The notes: a model not told the origin generated them from the sequence alone. Numbered from the stretch's first letter, positions 10,421 through 19,849 are shown. The stretch: DNA of 64,000 nucleotides from CAVXHQ01 sp963789535 (GCA_963789535.1 CAWBKU010000005.1:124001-188000), one strand, 5' to 3'. Program-made: numbers and translations.

Positions 10421-10843
10421 ATGCCGCTGCGCATCAATGACACGATCCAGATTGAGGACTGGGAACTGGTCGAGCAATTCGTGCGCGCGTCCGGCCCCGG
10501 CGGGCAGAACGTGAACAAGGTGTCGACGGCGGTGGAACTGCGGTTCGAGGCGGCACGCTCGCCCGCGCTGCCCGATCCGGTGAAACGCCGCCTGCAACGA
10601 CTCGCCGGCAGCCGCTGGACCACCGACGGCGCCATCGTCCTGTTCGTGCAGGACACCCGAAGCCAGGCCCGCAACCGCGATCTGGCGCGCGAGCGGCTTG
10701 CCGAATTGATCCGCAAGGCACTGGTCGCCCCCAAGCGGCGGATCGCGACCAAGCCGACCTATGGCTCGGTCAGGCGGCGCCTGACGGCCAAGAAGGTGCG
10801 CGGGCAGGTCAAGGCGCTGCGGGGCGATGTCGAGCCCGAGTGA
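10421..10843 (+). CDS. arfB: Alternative ribosome-rescue factor ArfB (YaeJ-type peptidyl-tRNA hydrolase)
   Basis: The 140-residue protein is a codon-independent release factor that hydrolyses peptidyl-tRNA on stalled ribosomes. The GGQ catalytic motif occurs in ASGPGGQNVNKVSTAVELRF (about residues 23-42), which is characteristic of ArfB/ICT1. The tail is rich in lysine and arginine (KKVRGQVKALRG) and in this family enters the mRNA channel. The start MPLRINDTIQI at 10421 matches the family. It directly follows the terminator of the short transcript at 10.2-10.4 kb, whose 16S-like pairing makes the proximity to a rescue factor noteworthy. Confidence 0.93.
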   Translation: MPLRINDTIQIEDWELVEQFVRASGPGGQNVNKVSTAVELRFEAARSPALPDPVKRRLQRLAGSRWTTDGAIVLFVQDTRSQARNRDLARERLAELIRKALVAPKRRIATKPTYGSVRRRLTAKKVRGQVKALRGDVEPE

Positions 10844-10911
10844 CCCTGTTCTTGACGGCGCCGGGTATGGCGTCATCCTCCCCGCAGCCACCCCAGCAGA
10901 GAAGGCCGCCC

Positions 10912-11604
10912 ATGTTCGCCCGTGACACCGTGACCTATCAGGCCATCGACCTGCCGGACCGCCTCGAGATGACCGACATCGAGATGCGCGCCGCCGCCGC
11001 CGCGTTCCACGACCACATGCGGCGCCGCCATTCGGTGCGCGATTTCTCGGACCGTCCGGTCGCCCGCGCGGTGATCGAGGATTGCGTCCGCACCGCCGGC
11101 ACCGCACCCTCGGGTGCCAACCACCAGCCCTGGCATTTCGCCGCCATCGCCAGTCCCGATTTCAAGCATCGCATCCGCCGCGCCGCCGAGGCGGAGGAGG
11201 CAAAGTTCTATGCGGGGGGCGGCGGCGACGAATGGATCAAGGCGCTGGAGCCGATCGGCACCAACGCCGACAAGCCGCACCTCGACATCGCGCCCTGGCT
11301 GATCGTGGTGTTCGCCCAGCGCTGGGGTCAGTTCGACGATGGCACGCGATACAAGAACTACTACGTCCCCGAAAGCGTCGGCATCGCCACCGGTTTCCTG
11401 ATCGCGGCCCTGCACCACGCCGGGCTCGTGGCCCTCACCCATACGCCCAATCCGATGACTTTCCTGACCGAAATGCTCGGCCGTCCGGCCAGCGAAAAGC
11501 CGGTGATGATCATCGCCGTGGGCCATCCGGCACAGGGCGCGCAGGTGCCCAAGGTGGCAAAGATCAAGAAGCCGCTGGACGAAATCCTGACCGTCGCCGA
11601 GTGA
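10912..11604 (+). CDS. Nitroreductase-family flavoprotein
   Basis: This is a 230-residue FMN-dependent oxidoreductase of the nitroreductase superfamily, close to the iodotyrosine deiodinase/BluB-like branch. The FMN-binding signature RRRHSVRDFSDRPV appears near residue 42, followed by APSGANHQPWHFAAI, and the C-terminal part has GLVALTHTPNPM and KPVMIIAVGHP. The physiological substrate is unknown. I use ATG 10912 because the earlier in-frame ATG overlaps the arfB stop and adds a non-conserved segment. Its stop is only three bases from the convergent gyrB stop. Confidence 0.88.
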   Translation: MFARDTVTYQAIDLPDRLEMTDIEMRAAAAAFHDHMRRRHSVRDFSDRPVARAVIEDCVRTAGTAPSGANHQPWHFAAIASPDFKHRIRRAAEAEEAKFYAGGGGDEWIKALEPIGTNADKPHLDIAPWLIVVFAQRWGQFDDGTRYKNYYVPESVGIATGFLIAALHHAGLVALTHTPNPMTFLTEMLGRPASEKPVMIIAVGHPAQGAQVPKVAKIKKPLDEILTVAE

Positions 11605-11607
11605 ACT

Positions 11608-14037
11608 TCAGAAGTCGAGGTGCTCGACGTTCAGCGCATTGGTCTGGATGAACTCGCGCCGGGGTTCGACCACGTCGCCCATCAGCTTGGTGAATATGTC
11701 GTCCGCCTCGGCCAGATCGTCGACCTTGACCTGCAACAGCGTGCGGGCGTCGGGGTCGAGCGTGGTTTCCCACAATTGCTCGGGGTTCATCTCGCCCAGC
11801 CCCTTGTAGCGTTGCAGCGACAGGCCCTTTTCACCCTCCTCGAGGATCGCGGCCAGCAGATCGAGCGGCCCGTGGATGAGGGTGGTGCGGTCCTTGCGCA
11901 CCAGCGTTGCGGGCGCCTCGTAGACCTCTTGCAGGTTCTGCGTGAACGTGCCCGCCTTGCGGCTCTCGCCCGAGCGGAGCATCGGCCCGTCCAGCGTCCG
12001 CACCTCCTCGACGCCGCGCAGGATCCGCGCGAGCCGGATACCGTGGTCCTGCGTGATCCGGCCACGCCAGCCGCGCTCCCATTCGAGCGCGATAAGGTCG
12101 AGCCTGCGGGCCACCTTGTCGGCGACACCCTGCAAATCGGCGTCGACGGCCCCGGGCACGAAGGCGCCCGCGATGGCCGCCTGTTCGAGGATGTGGCGCG
12201 GATAATGCGTCGGATAGGCCTCGAGCACCCGGCGCAACTGCCGCGCCTCCTCGACCACCCGCCGCAGGTCGGCGCCCGCCATTTCGGACCCGCCGCCGAG
12301 TTTCAGCGTCGCGCCGTCGATGCCCTGTTCGATCAGGTATTCATCCAGCGCCGCCTGATCCTTGAGATAGACCTCGGACTTGCCCCGCGCGACCTTGTAG
12401 AGCGGCGGCTGCGCGATGTAGAGGAAACCACCCTCGATGAGTTGCGGCATCTGGCGGAAAAAGAAGGTGAGCAGCAGCGTCCTGATATGCGCGCCGTCGA
12501 CGTCCGCGTCCGTCATGATGACGATCTTGTGGTAGCGCAGTTTGGCGATGTTGAACTCGTCGCGCCCGATCCCGGTGCCGAGCGCCATGACCAGATTGCC
12601 GATCTCCTGCGATCCCAGCATCCGGTCGAAGCGCGCACGCTCGACGTTCAGGATCTTGCCCCGCAGCGGCAGCACCGCCTGCGTGCGCCGGTCGCGCCCG
12701 GTCTGCGCAGAGCCGCCGGCACTGTCGCCCTCGACGAGGAACACCTCGGTCTTGGAGGGATCCTTCTCGGAGCAATCCTTGAGCTTGCCGGCCAGAAAGT
12801 TCACGTCCATCGCCGTCTTGCGCCGCGTCAGATCCCGCGCCTTGCGCGCCGCCTCGCGCGCCAATGCCGCCTCGACGATCTTGCCCACCACGATGCGGGC
12901 GATCTGCGGGTTTTCCTCGAACCACTCCGACAGCTTTTCGCCGACGAGGTTCTCGACGGCGGGCCGCACCTCGGAGCTGACGAGTTTGTCCTTGGTCTGG
13001 CTCGAGAATTTCGGATCGGGCACCTTGACCGACAGCACGCAGGTCAGCCCCTCGCGCGCGTCGTCGCCGGTAAAGCTGACCTTCTCCTTCTTCGCGATGC
13101 CGCTCGACTGCGCGTAGTTGTTGATCGTCCGCGTCAGGGCCGCGCGGAACCCGGCCATATGGGTGCCGCCGTCGCGCTGCGGGATGTTGTTGGTGAACGG
13201 CAGCACCATCTCGTTGTAGCTGTCGTTCCACCACATCGCGACCTCGACGCCGATCTCGTCGCGCTCGCCCTTGATATAGATCGGCTCGGGCAGGATCGAC
13301 GCCTTCGAGCGGTCGAGATATTTCACGAACTCCTTCACGCCGCCGTCGTAGAACAGCTCGATGTGCAGCGGCTCGGCGGGGCGCTCGTCCTCGAGGATGA
13401 TCCGCACGCCCGAGTTCAGGAACGCCAGTTCGCGCAGCCGCTTTTCGAGGATGTGGAAATCGTAGTCGAGGTTCGAGAACGTCTTGAGCGAGGCCAGAAA
13501 CCGCACCTCGGTCCCCTTCCTGCCGTCGGCGGGCCCCGTCACCTCCAGCGGCGCGACCGTGACGGAATCTTCGAACCGTACGTAATGCGCCTTGCCATTG
13601 CGCCAGATCCGCAGCTCGAGCCAGTCCGACAGCGCGTTCACCACCGAGATGCCGACGCCGTGCAGGCCGCCCGACACCTTGTAGGAGTTCTGGTCGAATT
13701 TTCCGCCCGCGTGCAGTTGGGTCATGATGACCTCGGCCGCGGAAATCCCTTCTTCGCGGTGCATGTCGACCGGAATGCCGCGGCCGTTGTCGCCGACGGA
13801 AACCGAGTTGTCGGCGTTGATCCGGACATAGACGTGGTCCGCGTGCCCGGCCAGCGCCTCGTCGATGCCGTTGTCGACCGCCTCGTAGACCATGTGGTGC
13901 AGGCCCGAGCCGTCGTCGGTGTCGCCGATATACATGCCGGGCCGCTTGCGCACGGCGTCCAGCCCCTTGAGAACCTTGATGGAATCGGCGCCATAGGCGG
14001 CGTCGTCACGGGCCGCGTCGTGCTGCTCGTCGGTCAT
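11608..14037 (-). CDS. gyrB: DNA gyrase subunit B
   Basis: This is the ATPase subunit of gyrase, which introduces negative supercoils. The 809-residue product has the GHKL ATPase domain with KRPGMYIGDT and GGLHGVGISVVNALS, and a TOPRIM domain with VEGDSAGGSAQTGRDR and DADVDGAHIRTLLLTFFFR. The C-terminal domain carries RYKGLGEMNPEQLWETTLDP. Full family length. It lies downstream of recF, a GNAT gene and a LysE gene on the same strand, so recF and gyrB are close but not adjacent as in the classic dnaA-dnaN-recF-gyrB order. Confidence 0.98.
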   Translation of the reverse strand: MTDEQHDAARDDAAYGADSIKVLKGLDAVRKRPGMYIGDTDDGSGLHHMVYEAVDNGIDEALAGHADHVYVRINADNSVSVGDNGRGIPVDMHREEGISAAEVIMTQLHAGGKFDQNSYKVSGGLHGVGISVVNALSDWLELRIWRNGKAHYVRFEDSVTVAPLEVTGPADGRKGTEVRFLASLKTFSNLDYDFHILEKRLRELAFLNSGVRIILEDERPAEPLHIELFYDGGVKEFVKYLDRSKASILPEPIYIKGERDEIGVEVAMWWNDSYNEMVLPFTNNIPQRDGGTHMAGFRAALTRTINNYAQSSGIAKKEKVSFTGDDAREGLTCVLSVKVPDPKFSSQTKDKLVSSEVRPAVENLVGEKLSEWFEENPQIARIVVGKIVEAALAREAARKARDLTRRKTAMDVNFLAGKLKDCSEKDPSKTEVFLVEGDSAGGSAQTGRDRRTQAVLPLRGKILNVERARFDRMLGSQEIGNLVMALGTGIGRDEFNIAKLRYHKIVIMTDADVDGAHIRTLLLTFFFRQMPQLIEGGFLYIAQPPLYKVARGKSEVYLKDQAALDEYLIEQGIDGATLKLGGGSEMAGADLRRVVEEARQLRRVLEAYPTHYPRHILEQAAIAGAFVPGAVDADLQGVADKVARRLDLIALEWERGWRGRITQDHGIRLARILRGVEEVRTLDGPMLRSGESRKAGTFTQNLQEVYEAPATLVRKDRTTLIHGPLDLLAAILEEGEKGLSLQRYKGLGEMNPEQLWETTLDPDARTLLQVKVDDLAEADDIFTKLMGDVVEPRREFIQTNALNVEHLDF

Positions 14038-14129
14038 TGATGCTGTCCCGCTCTTTTACCCGCTACATATACGTGTTTCCGGGGGGGTTGTCACGGCATG
14101 ACCCCTATATTTTGTGGGTTTTCCGCCAG

Positions 14130-14750
14130 TCAGAGGAACGGCAGCACCAGCCCCACCGCGATCAGCATTCCGCCCGCCACCAGCGTGATCCTGCGCAGGG
14201 CGGCAGGGGTGGTGATCCGCACCCGCAGGCGCGAGATGACCGCCGCCATCGCGAGGTTTCCGATCATCGGCACCGCCGCCGAAATCACGCAGATCGCGGC
14301 GATGTCGCGCGCGGTGAGGGCCGTCACGTCGAAGAACCCGGGCAGGATCGTGACGTAGAAGAACACCGCCTTGGGATTGCCGACGATCACCGCCACCCCG
14401 GCGGCGAACCCGGCCCAAAGGCCCGGCCGCACCAACCGTCCGTCCACCGGGATCGGATCGTCCGCCGCCCGGATGACGAGCACCCCCATGACGACGAAGA
14501 TCACGCTCGCCATCCATTTCAGCGCGACCAGCAGCCACGCGACCTGCGCTACCGCCCACGACAACCCGAGGATCGCCAGCAAGGGCCACAGGATGTCGCC
14601 CAGCGCCACCCCCACCGCCAGCGGCCACGCCGACCGAAACCCGCCCGCCAGCGCGCGGGCCAGCAGCGCCACCCAGACCGGGCCGGGTGTGAGGAAGAGG
14701 CCGACGAGAGCCGCGACGTAAATCCACAGGTCGGTGGCGGGGATCGTCAT
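14130..14750 (-). CDS. LysE/RhtB-family amino acid exporter
   Basis: The product is a 206-residue inner membrane protein with about six helices. It is typical of LysE/RhtB translocators that export amino acids or their derivatives. The N-terminal TPGPVWVALLARALAGGFRSAW segment and the central GNPKAVFFYVTILPGF motif are family hallmarks. The substrate cannot be predicted. Its ATG overlaps the TGA of the upstream GNAT gene (ATGA, 14748-14752), so the two are translationally coupled. Confidence 0.88.
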   Translation of the reverse strand: MTIPATDLWIYVAALVGLFLTPGPVWVALLARALAGGFRSAWPLAVGVALGDILWPLLAILGLSWAVAQVAWLLVALKWMASVIFVVMGVLVIRAADDPIPVDGRLVRPGLWAGFAAGVAVIVGNPKAVFFYVTILPGFFDVTALTARDIAAICVISAAVPMIGNLAMAAVISRLRVRITTPAALRRITLVAGGMLIAVGLVLPFL

Positions 14751-15295
14751 CAGAAATTGTGCCCGACGAGGTCGACGGTTGCGCCGCCGTCCCAGACCGC
14801 ATCCAGCAGCGGCAGGACCATCAGCCCATCGTCGACGCGCTCGATGACGCGGTGCGTCCGCACCCCGTCGAGCGCCACGAACCGCAGGCGATTGCCATGC
14901 CGCACGAAGCCGCGCGCGGCATAGAGGGGCCGGTCGCCGAACAGCACGACGAAACTTGCAAGGCTCTGCCGCGCCTCGCCGATGGCCGCATGGAGCAGTC
15001 GCGCGGCAAGGCCTTCGCCCCGGCGCGCATCGAGGGTCGCCACCTCGGCCAAACCGACGATCGGCGTCAGGTGCTCGCCCATGCGGATATCGCGAAAGCA
15101 CAGCGCCATGTGCGACACGACCCGCCCGTCCCCGCGGATCACCAGCCGAAGGTGATGGCGTTGCTTGTAGTAGCTGCGTCCCTCGAACCCGCCCTCCTCC
15201 GGCATCGTCGGCCCGAACGCTTCCCCGAGGAGGGCGGCGATGTCGTCGTCGTCGGCCTGGCTCAGCCGCATCTCCTCGATCCGCTCGACCTGCAT
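14750..15295 (-). CDS. GNAT-family N-acetyltransferase
   Basis: This is a 181-residue acyltransferase of the GNAT superfamily. The acetyl-CoA-binding loop is seen in VATLDARRGEGLAARLLHAAI (about residues 86-106), followed by a beta-bulge segment with FGDRPLYAARGF. The substrate is unknown. The ATG at 15295 shares a base with the recF stop (TGATG), and its own stop overlaps the LysE start, so recF, this gene and the exporter form a tightly coupled operon. A GTG one codon upstream is also possible. Confidence 0.85.
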   Translation of the reverse strand: MQVERIEEMRLSQADDDDIAALLGEAFGPTMPEEGGFEGRSYYKQRHHLRLVIRGDGRVVSHMALCFRDIRMGEHLTPIVGLAEVATLDARRGEGLAARLLHAAIGEARQSLASFVVLFGDRPLYAARGFVRHGNRLRFVALDGVRTHRVIERVDDGLMVLPLLDAVWDGGATVDLVGHNF

Positions 15296-16380
15296 CACCG
15301 CGCCTCCACCCGGCTCTCGCCGCCCGTCTCCGTCACCTCGAGGCAGGCCGCCCGCCCGTCGAGATCCGCGAACAGTTCGCGCCCCGTTCCGGTCATGAAC
15401 GCCTGCGCCCCCAGCGCGCAGATCTCGTCATAGAGCGCCGCGCGCCGGTCGCCGTCCAGATGCGCGGCAACCTCGTCGAGCAACAGGATCGGCACCTCTC
15501 CATCCCGTGCCGCCAGTGCGCGGGCGTTGGCGAGGATGAGCGAGATCAGCAACGCCTTCTGCTCGCCCGTCGAGCAGTCTTTGGCCGGCATCCCCTTGGC
15601 CCGCCAGACGGCGGCCAGATCGCTGCGGTGCGGCCCGATCAGCGTCCGCCCCGCCGCCAGATCGCGGCCCCGCCCCTCGGCCAGTGCGTCGCGATAGTCC
15701 GCCGCGTCGGCAGGCATACCCCTGTCCCCCGCGACCAGCGCCAGATCCGCCGCCGGAAACGCCCCCGCTCCCGACGCCCCGGCCAGTCCGGTGATCGCCG
15801 CCTGCCGCCCGTCTTCGATCCGCCGTCCGGCGTGCGCCATCCGCGCCTCGAGCGCGCCATACCAATGCGCGTCCCGCACCATGTCCTTCAGAAGGCGGTT
15901 CCGCTCGCGCATCGCCTTGTCATAGTCGAGGACCGCGTCGGCATGCCCCGGATCAAAGCTCATCACCGCCCGGTCGAGGAACCGCCGCCGTCCGTCGGCC
16001 CCCTCGATCCAGAGGCGGTCCATCGACGGCACCAGCCACAGCATCCGCGCGACCGAGGCCAGCGCCACCTGGGTATCCGCCTTGCCGTCGATCCGCACGC
16101 TGCGCGCCCCGCCCGGCTCGGCCCCGGTCTCGACCTCCCGGTCCGCCAGCACGGCCGACACCTTCCAGCCGAGCGCCTCGGGCCTGCGCACGAGATCGTC
16201 CGTCGCCGCCCGCCGCATCCCGCGCCCGGGGCTCAACAGCGACACCGCCTCGATCAGATTGGTCTTGCCCGCCCCGTTGGCCCCGAAGATCGCCACCGGA
16301 CGGCCATCGAACGCGAGGTCCACGGCACGGTGCGACCGGAAATGCCGCAGCCGCAGCTCGGTGACGATGGCACGGCTCAT
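15295..16380 (-). CDS. recF: DNA replication and repair protein RecF
   Basis: RecF is an ABC-type ATPase that loads RecA at gapped DNA together with RecO and RecR. The 361-residue protein has Walker A (GANGAGKT, residues 33-40), a signature region with CSTGEQKALLISLILANAR and Walker B LLLDEVAAHLD near residue 310. The RecF-typical N-terminus ELRLRHFRSHRAVDL supports the start at 16380. No dnaN precedes it; instead there are about 1.15 kb with no recognisable gene. Confidence 0.95.
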   Translation of the reverse strand: MSRAIVTELRLRHFRSHRAVDLAFDGRPVAIFGANGAGKTNLIEAVSLLSPGRGMRRAATDDLVRRPEALGWKVSAVLADREVETGAEPGGARSVRIDGKADTQVALASVARMLWLVPSMDRLWIEGADGRRRFLDRAVMSFDPGHADAVLDYDKAMRERNRLLKDMVRDAHWYGALEARMAHAGRRIEDGRQAAITGLAGASGAGAFPAADLALVAGDRGMPADAADYRDALAEGRGRDLAAGRTLIGPHRSDLAAVWRAKGMPAKDCSTGEQKALLISLILANARALAARDGEVPILLLDEVAAHLDGDRRAALYDEICALGAQAFMTGTGRELFADLDGRAACLEVTETGGESRVEAR

Positions 16381-17530
16381 GGCGCGCGCGCCAATGTCTC
16401 TGGGTCGAAAATATCCGGCATCCGGTAGCATTGCGCAATGAGCCCTCTGCCAGTCAACGTGGCAAGCTGTTTCCACGCGGGATCGTAAGACAGTTGAGGC
16501 CCTTCTGGAACGGCATCGCGCGCCGGATTGCCGGGACCACGATGCAGACCGCGCCGCGATGACACACGGACAGGACAGGGATAGGGATTCAGGCCACGTC
16601 TATCCATAGGCCGAAGGCCGATACCTCGTCCGGCGTGGCAAGGACATAGAGAACCGAAGCACAGGGCAACACTTTGTCGAAGTCCGGTCCGATCCATGCT
16701 GGAAAGGCAAGGTGTCCGTCCGAAAGTGCCGATCCCGCTCTCCCGGAAGAAGCGACGGGCACAAAAGCGCAGGATACCGAACGTCCATTTCTCGGAAGGG
16801 TCGAGGGGCGGACCGAAATCGTCGACTGCGTTCAGGAAGCGGGCCGTCCCTTGGTCGTCGGGCCTTGTGGCCTTGTGCTGCGCAAGGCGGACCCCCATTC
16901 GTTTCGACCCTGCCGGGGGCGCCCCGGCTCTCTTACCCCGACCCCGTCCGGCAAGGGATCGCCCCGATGCCTGCCGCCCTGACCGGCGTCGAGGTTCGCA
17001 ACCAGCTTGGCCTTTCGCGTTCCGCCTCTCCGGACCGGCTGCCAGAGATGCGGCACGCGGGGTTTCCGGAACCGGTCCCGATCCTGCGGCGCGACCTGAT
17101 CGCCGATGTGCAGGCACAGCCGGAACGCAGACGCCAAGTCAGGCTGCGTGAGGGTATCGAACCCCACGAGAAGATCACCCGTGACCCCCCTTTTGAACCG
17201 GCCCAGCATGACGCAGGCGATCCGCTCTGCGCGCCGGAGCCGGGCAAGACCAAGGGCGGGCGGCAGGACTGCGCGAGCGGGCCGGTGCCGATCCCCGCGT
17301 CTGGATGATGGACAGCCGCGCCGGGTCCATCGTCGGGACCGGCGGGAGGGGTGCAGACCTGACGATCCAGCGCGATGCCTCAGGTCGACAGCGGACCTCG
17401 ACCACGACCCGCGACATGCGGGGACGGGAAGAAGACATCGTGACCCTGGCCGAAATCCGGTCGGCGCGGAATGCCGTACGAACCAACCGATACACGGATA
17501 CGCGCTGCGACCGGAAAAACCGTTTGAAGA
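16381..17530. other. Region of about 1.15 kb without a credible gene
   Basis: Several overlapping frames are open on both strands. None shows a conserved motif, a ribosome binding site or the strong GC third-position bias of the neighbouring genes. One minus-strand frame ends at 16377 and overlaps the recF start as ATGA, and its last 40 codons (with DIFDPETLARAP) look the most protein-like. The region lies between recF and tRNA-Lys. It could hold a decayed gene or an old tRNA-associated insertion, but I see no repeats or integrase remnants. Confidence 0.5.
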
Positions 17531-17607
17531 TGGTGAGCTGGCTCGGGCTCGAACCGAGGACCTACTGATTAAAAGTCAGTTGCTCTAACCAACTGAGCTA
17601 CCAGCCC
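17531..17607 (-). tRNA. tRNA-Lys (anticodon TTT)
   Basis: Reading the minus strand from 17607, a full cloverleaf forms: acceptor GGGCTGG, the standard D arm TAGCTCAGTTGGTTAGAGCA, anticodon arm ACTGA-CTTTTAA-TCAGT with anticodon TTT, T arm with GGTTCGAGCCC, and an encoded CCA at 17531-17533. It decodes AAA and AAG lysine codons. Confidence 0.97.
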
Positions 17608-17702
17608 GCCAGCCGCACACTTAGAAAGGGCACCCCGGGGGGTCAACCCCACAAATGCGGGCGCCACTGGAAACGCCCTCGCACCTGCGCTATGGCGCGG
17701 GG

Positions 17703-18533
17703 ATGGCACCGGCACCCCTTCCGTTCCGCAAGATGCACGGCCTCGGCAACGATTTCGTCGTCGTCGATGCGCGCGCGCAGGCCGCAGGTATCACGCCCGC
17801 GCTGGCCCGCGCCATCGGCGACCGGCACCGGGGCGTCGGGTTCGACCAGTTGGCCGTCATCGGCGATACGCCCGGCGCCGACGTGGCGCTGGCCTTCTGG
17901 AACGCCGACGGCACCACGGCAGCAGCCTGCGGCAATGCCACCCGCTGCATCGCGCAGGCCGAGATGGCGCGGCTGGGCGTCGATCGCCTCACCCTCCTGA
18001 CCGGGCGCGGACTGCTGCACGCCGAGGCGCGCGCCGATGGCCGCACGGCGGTGAACATGGGCGCGCCGTTCACCGACTGGCAGGACATCCCGCTCGCCCG
18101 TGCGATGGACACCCTCGACCTGCCGATCCCCGGCGCGCCCACGGCGACGGGCATGGGCAACCCGCATTGCACCTTCTTCGTCGAGGACGCCGGGTCGGTC
18201 GACCTCGCCTCCTTCGGTGCGGCGCACGAACATCATCCCCTGTTCCCCGAGCGGACCAACGTGCAGGTGGCGCAAGTGCTCTCGCGCGGCCATATCCGGA
18301 TGCGGGTATGGGAACGCGGGGTGGGCGTCACCCTCGCCTCCGGCTCCTCCTCCTGCGCCGTGGCCGTCGCCGCCGCCCGCCGCGGCCTGACGGAGCGCGC
18401 GGTGACGGTCACGCTGGACGGCGGCGACCTCGACATCGACTGGCGGAGCGATGGCGTCTGGATGACCGGCCCGACGATGCACGCCTTCGACGGGGTGCTG
18501 ACGGCGCAGTTCATGGATGCGGCCCGTGGATAG
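17703..18533 (+). CDS. dapF: Diaminopimelate epimerase (DapF), with Ser at the second catalytic Cys position
   Basis: DapF interconverts LL- and meso-diaminopimelate for lysine and peptidoglycan synthesis, using two cysteines as acid and base. The 276-residue protein has the N-terminal PFRKMHGLGNDFVVVDA and the first catalytic motif AACGNATRC (Cys76). At the second site, where the family usually has ACGTGACA, it reads ASGSSSCA, so the usual Cys appears to be Ser213. The next cysteine is Cys218. I used ATG 17703 because it begins just before the conserved N-terminus. Its end overlaps the mtaB start by 17 bases. Confidence 0.92.
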   Translation: MAPAPLPFRKMHGLGNDFVVVDARAQAAGITPALARAIGDRHRGVGFDQLAVIGDTPGADVALAFWNADGTTAAACGNATRCIAQAEMARLGVDRLTLLTGRGLLHAEARADGRTAVNMGAPFTDWQDIPLARAMDTLDLPIPGAPTATGMGNPHCTFFVEDAGSVDLASFGAAHEHHPLFPERTNVQVAQVLSRGHIRMRVWERGVGVTLASGSSSCAVAVAAARRGLTERAVTVTLDGGDLDIDWRSDGVWMTGPTMHAFDGVLTAQFMDAARG

Positions 18534-19773
18534 GAAGGCGCCCGTCTTCTCGACCCATGGCTGCCGCCTGAACGCCTATGAAACCGAGGCGATGAAGGCG
18601 CTCGCCGCCACCGCGGGCCTCGGCGACGCCGTGATCGTCAACACCTGTGCCGTTACCGCCGAGGCCGTCCGCAAGGCGCGCCAGGACATCCGCCGCCTGC
18701 GCCGCGAGAACCCGACCGCCCGGATCGTCGTCACCGGCTGCGCCGCGCAGACCGAACCCGCCACCTTTGCCGAAATGCCCGAGGTCGACCACGTCGTCGG
18801 CAATGCCGAAAAGATGGCCGCCGTCACCTGGGCGGGCCTCGCCACCGGCGCCACCGAACCGGTGCAGGTCGACGACATCATGTCCGTCACCGAGACGGCG
18901 GGCCACCTGATCGACGGTTTCGGCACCCGCTCCCGCGCCTATGTCCAGGTCCAGAACGGCTGCGACCACCGCTGCACCTTCTGTATCATTCCGTTCGGGC
19001 GCGGCAATTCCCGCTCGGTCCCCGCGGGCGTCGTCGTCGACCAGTGCCGCCGTCTCGTGGACCGCGGCTACAACGAAGTCGTCCTTACCGGCGTCGACCT
19101 CACCTCCTGGGGTGCGGACATGCCCGGCGCTCCGCGCCTCGGCGACCTTATCCAGCGCATCCTGCGCCTCGTCCCGGACCTGCCGCGCCTGCGCATCTCC
19201 TCCATCGACAGCATCGAGGCCGATCCCGCCCTGATGGACGCCCTGACCGCGCCGCGCCTGATGCCGCACCTGCACCTGTCGCTGCAACACGGGCACGACC
19301 TGATCCTGAAGCGGATGAAGCGCCGCCACGGCCGCGACGACGCCCTCCGCTTTTGCGAGGATGCCCGTGCGCTGCGCGCCGACATGACGTTCGGCGCCGA
19401 CATCATCGCCGGCTTCCCGACCGAGACCGAGGCGCATTTCGCGGCCTCCCTCTCGCTGATCGGGGCGTGCGACCTCACGTGGCTGCACGTCTTTCCCTAT
19501 TCGCCACGTGCGGGAACGCCCGCCGCACGGATGCCTCCGGTAAACGGCGCGGTCGTCAAATCCCGCGCCGCCCGCCTGCGCGACGCCGGCGCCCGGGCGG
19601 TCGCCAGTCATTTTGCCGCCCAGATCGGCACGCGCCACGCGATCCTCATGGAATCCCCCACGATGGGCCGCACCGAACACTTCGCCGAGGTCCGTCTCGC
19701 CGCGCCGCAGCCCGTCGGTGGAATCGTCGCCGCCCAAATCACCGGCGCCACCGCCACCTACCTGACGGCTTGA
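18517..19773 (+). CDS. mtaB: tRNA t6A37 methylthiotransferase MtaB
   Basis: This radical-SAM enzyme adds a methylthio group to t6A37 of ANN-decoding tRNAs. The 418-residue protein has the N-terminal MTTase domain with three cluster cysteines (C16, C44, C75) and the radical-SAM motif CDHRCTFC (C149, C153, C156) followed by IIPFGRGNSRS. The middle part has LSLQHGHDLILKRMKRRH, typical of MiaB/MtaB enzymes, and the C-terminus is TRAM-like. The ATG at 18517 lies inside dapF; GTG 18526 is an alternative start. Confidence 0.93.
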   Translation: MRPVDRKAPVFSTHGCRLNAYETEAMKALAATAGLGDAVIVNTCAVTAEAVRKARQDIRRLRRENPTARIVVTGCAAQTEPATFAEMPEVDHVVGNAEKMAAVTWAGLATGATEPVQVDDIMSVTETAGHLIDGFGTRSRAYVQVQNGCDHRCTFCIIPFGRGNSRSVPAGVVVDQCRRLVDRGYNEVVLTGVDLTSWGADMPGAPRLGDLIQRILRLVPDLPRLRISSIDSIEADPALMDALTAPRLMPHLHLSLQHGHDLILKRMKRRHGRDDALRFCEDARALRADMTFGADIIAGFPTETEAHFAASLSLIGACDLTWLHVFPYSPRAGTPAARMPPVNGAVVKSRAARLRDAGARAVASHFAAQIGTRHAILMESPTMGRTEHFAEVRLAAPQPVGGIVAAQITGATATYLTA

Positions 19774-19786
19774 GCGCCCGATCCAT

Positions 19787-19820
19787 TTCACGTTGCCATA
19801 ACAACTCCCCCCGGAGGGTC
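19787..19820 (+). repeat. Dispersed intergenic repeat, copy 2
   Basis: The core TTCACGTTGCCATAACAAC followed by TC (19787-19807) runs into a CTCC-CCCC-GGAG hairpin (19805-19816). It lies between the mtaB stop and the start of the next gene. Its flank CGGAGGGTCCGCC is shared almost exactly with copy 3. Confidence 0.8.
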
Positions 19821-19849
19821 CGCCCTCTCCCCTCGAAAAGGCCCCGCCC

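Noticed and set aside
11608..16380. A replication-origin operon (dnaA-dnaN-recF-gyrB)
   Set aside because: recF and gyrB are present but separated by a GNAT and a LysE gene. No dnaA, dnaN or DnaA-box cluster was seen.
16377..17117. A minus-strand frame overlapping the recF start by ATGA
   Set aside because: It is arginine/proline-rich with weak third-position GC bias and no family signature. Only its last 40 codons look plausible, so I left it as part of an unassigned region.
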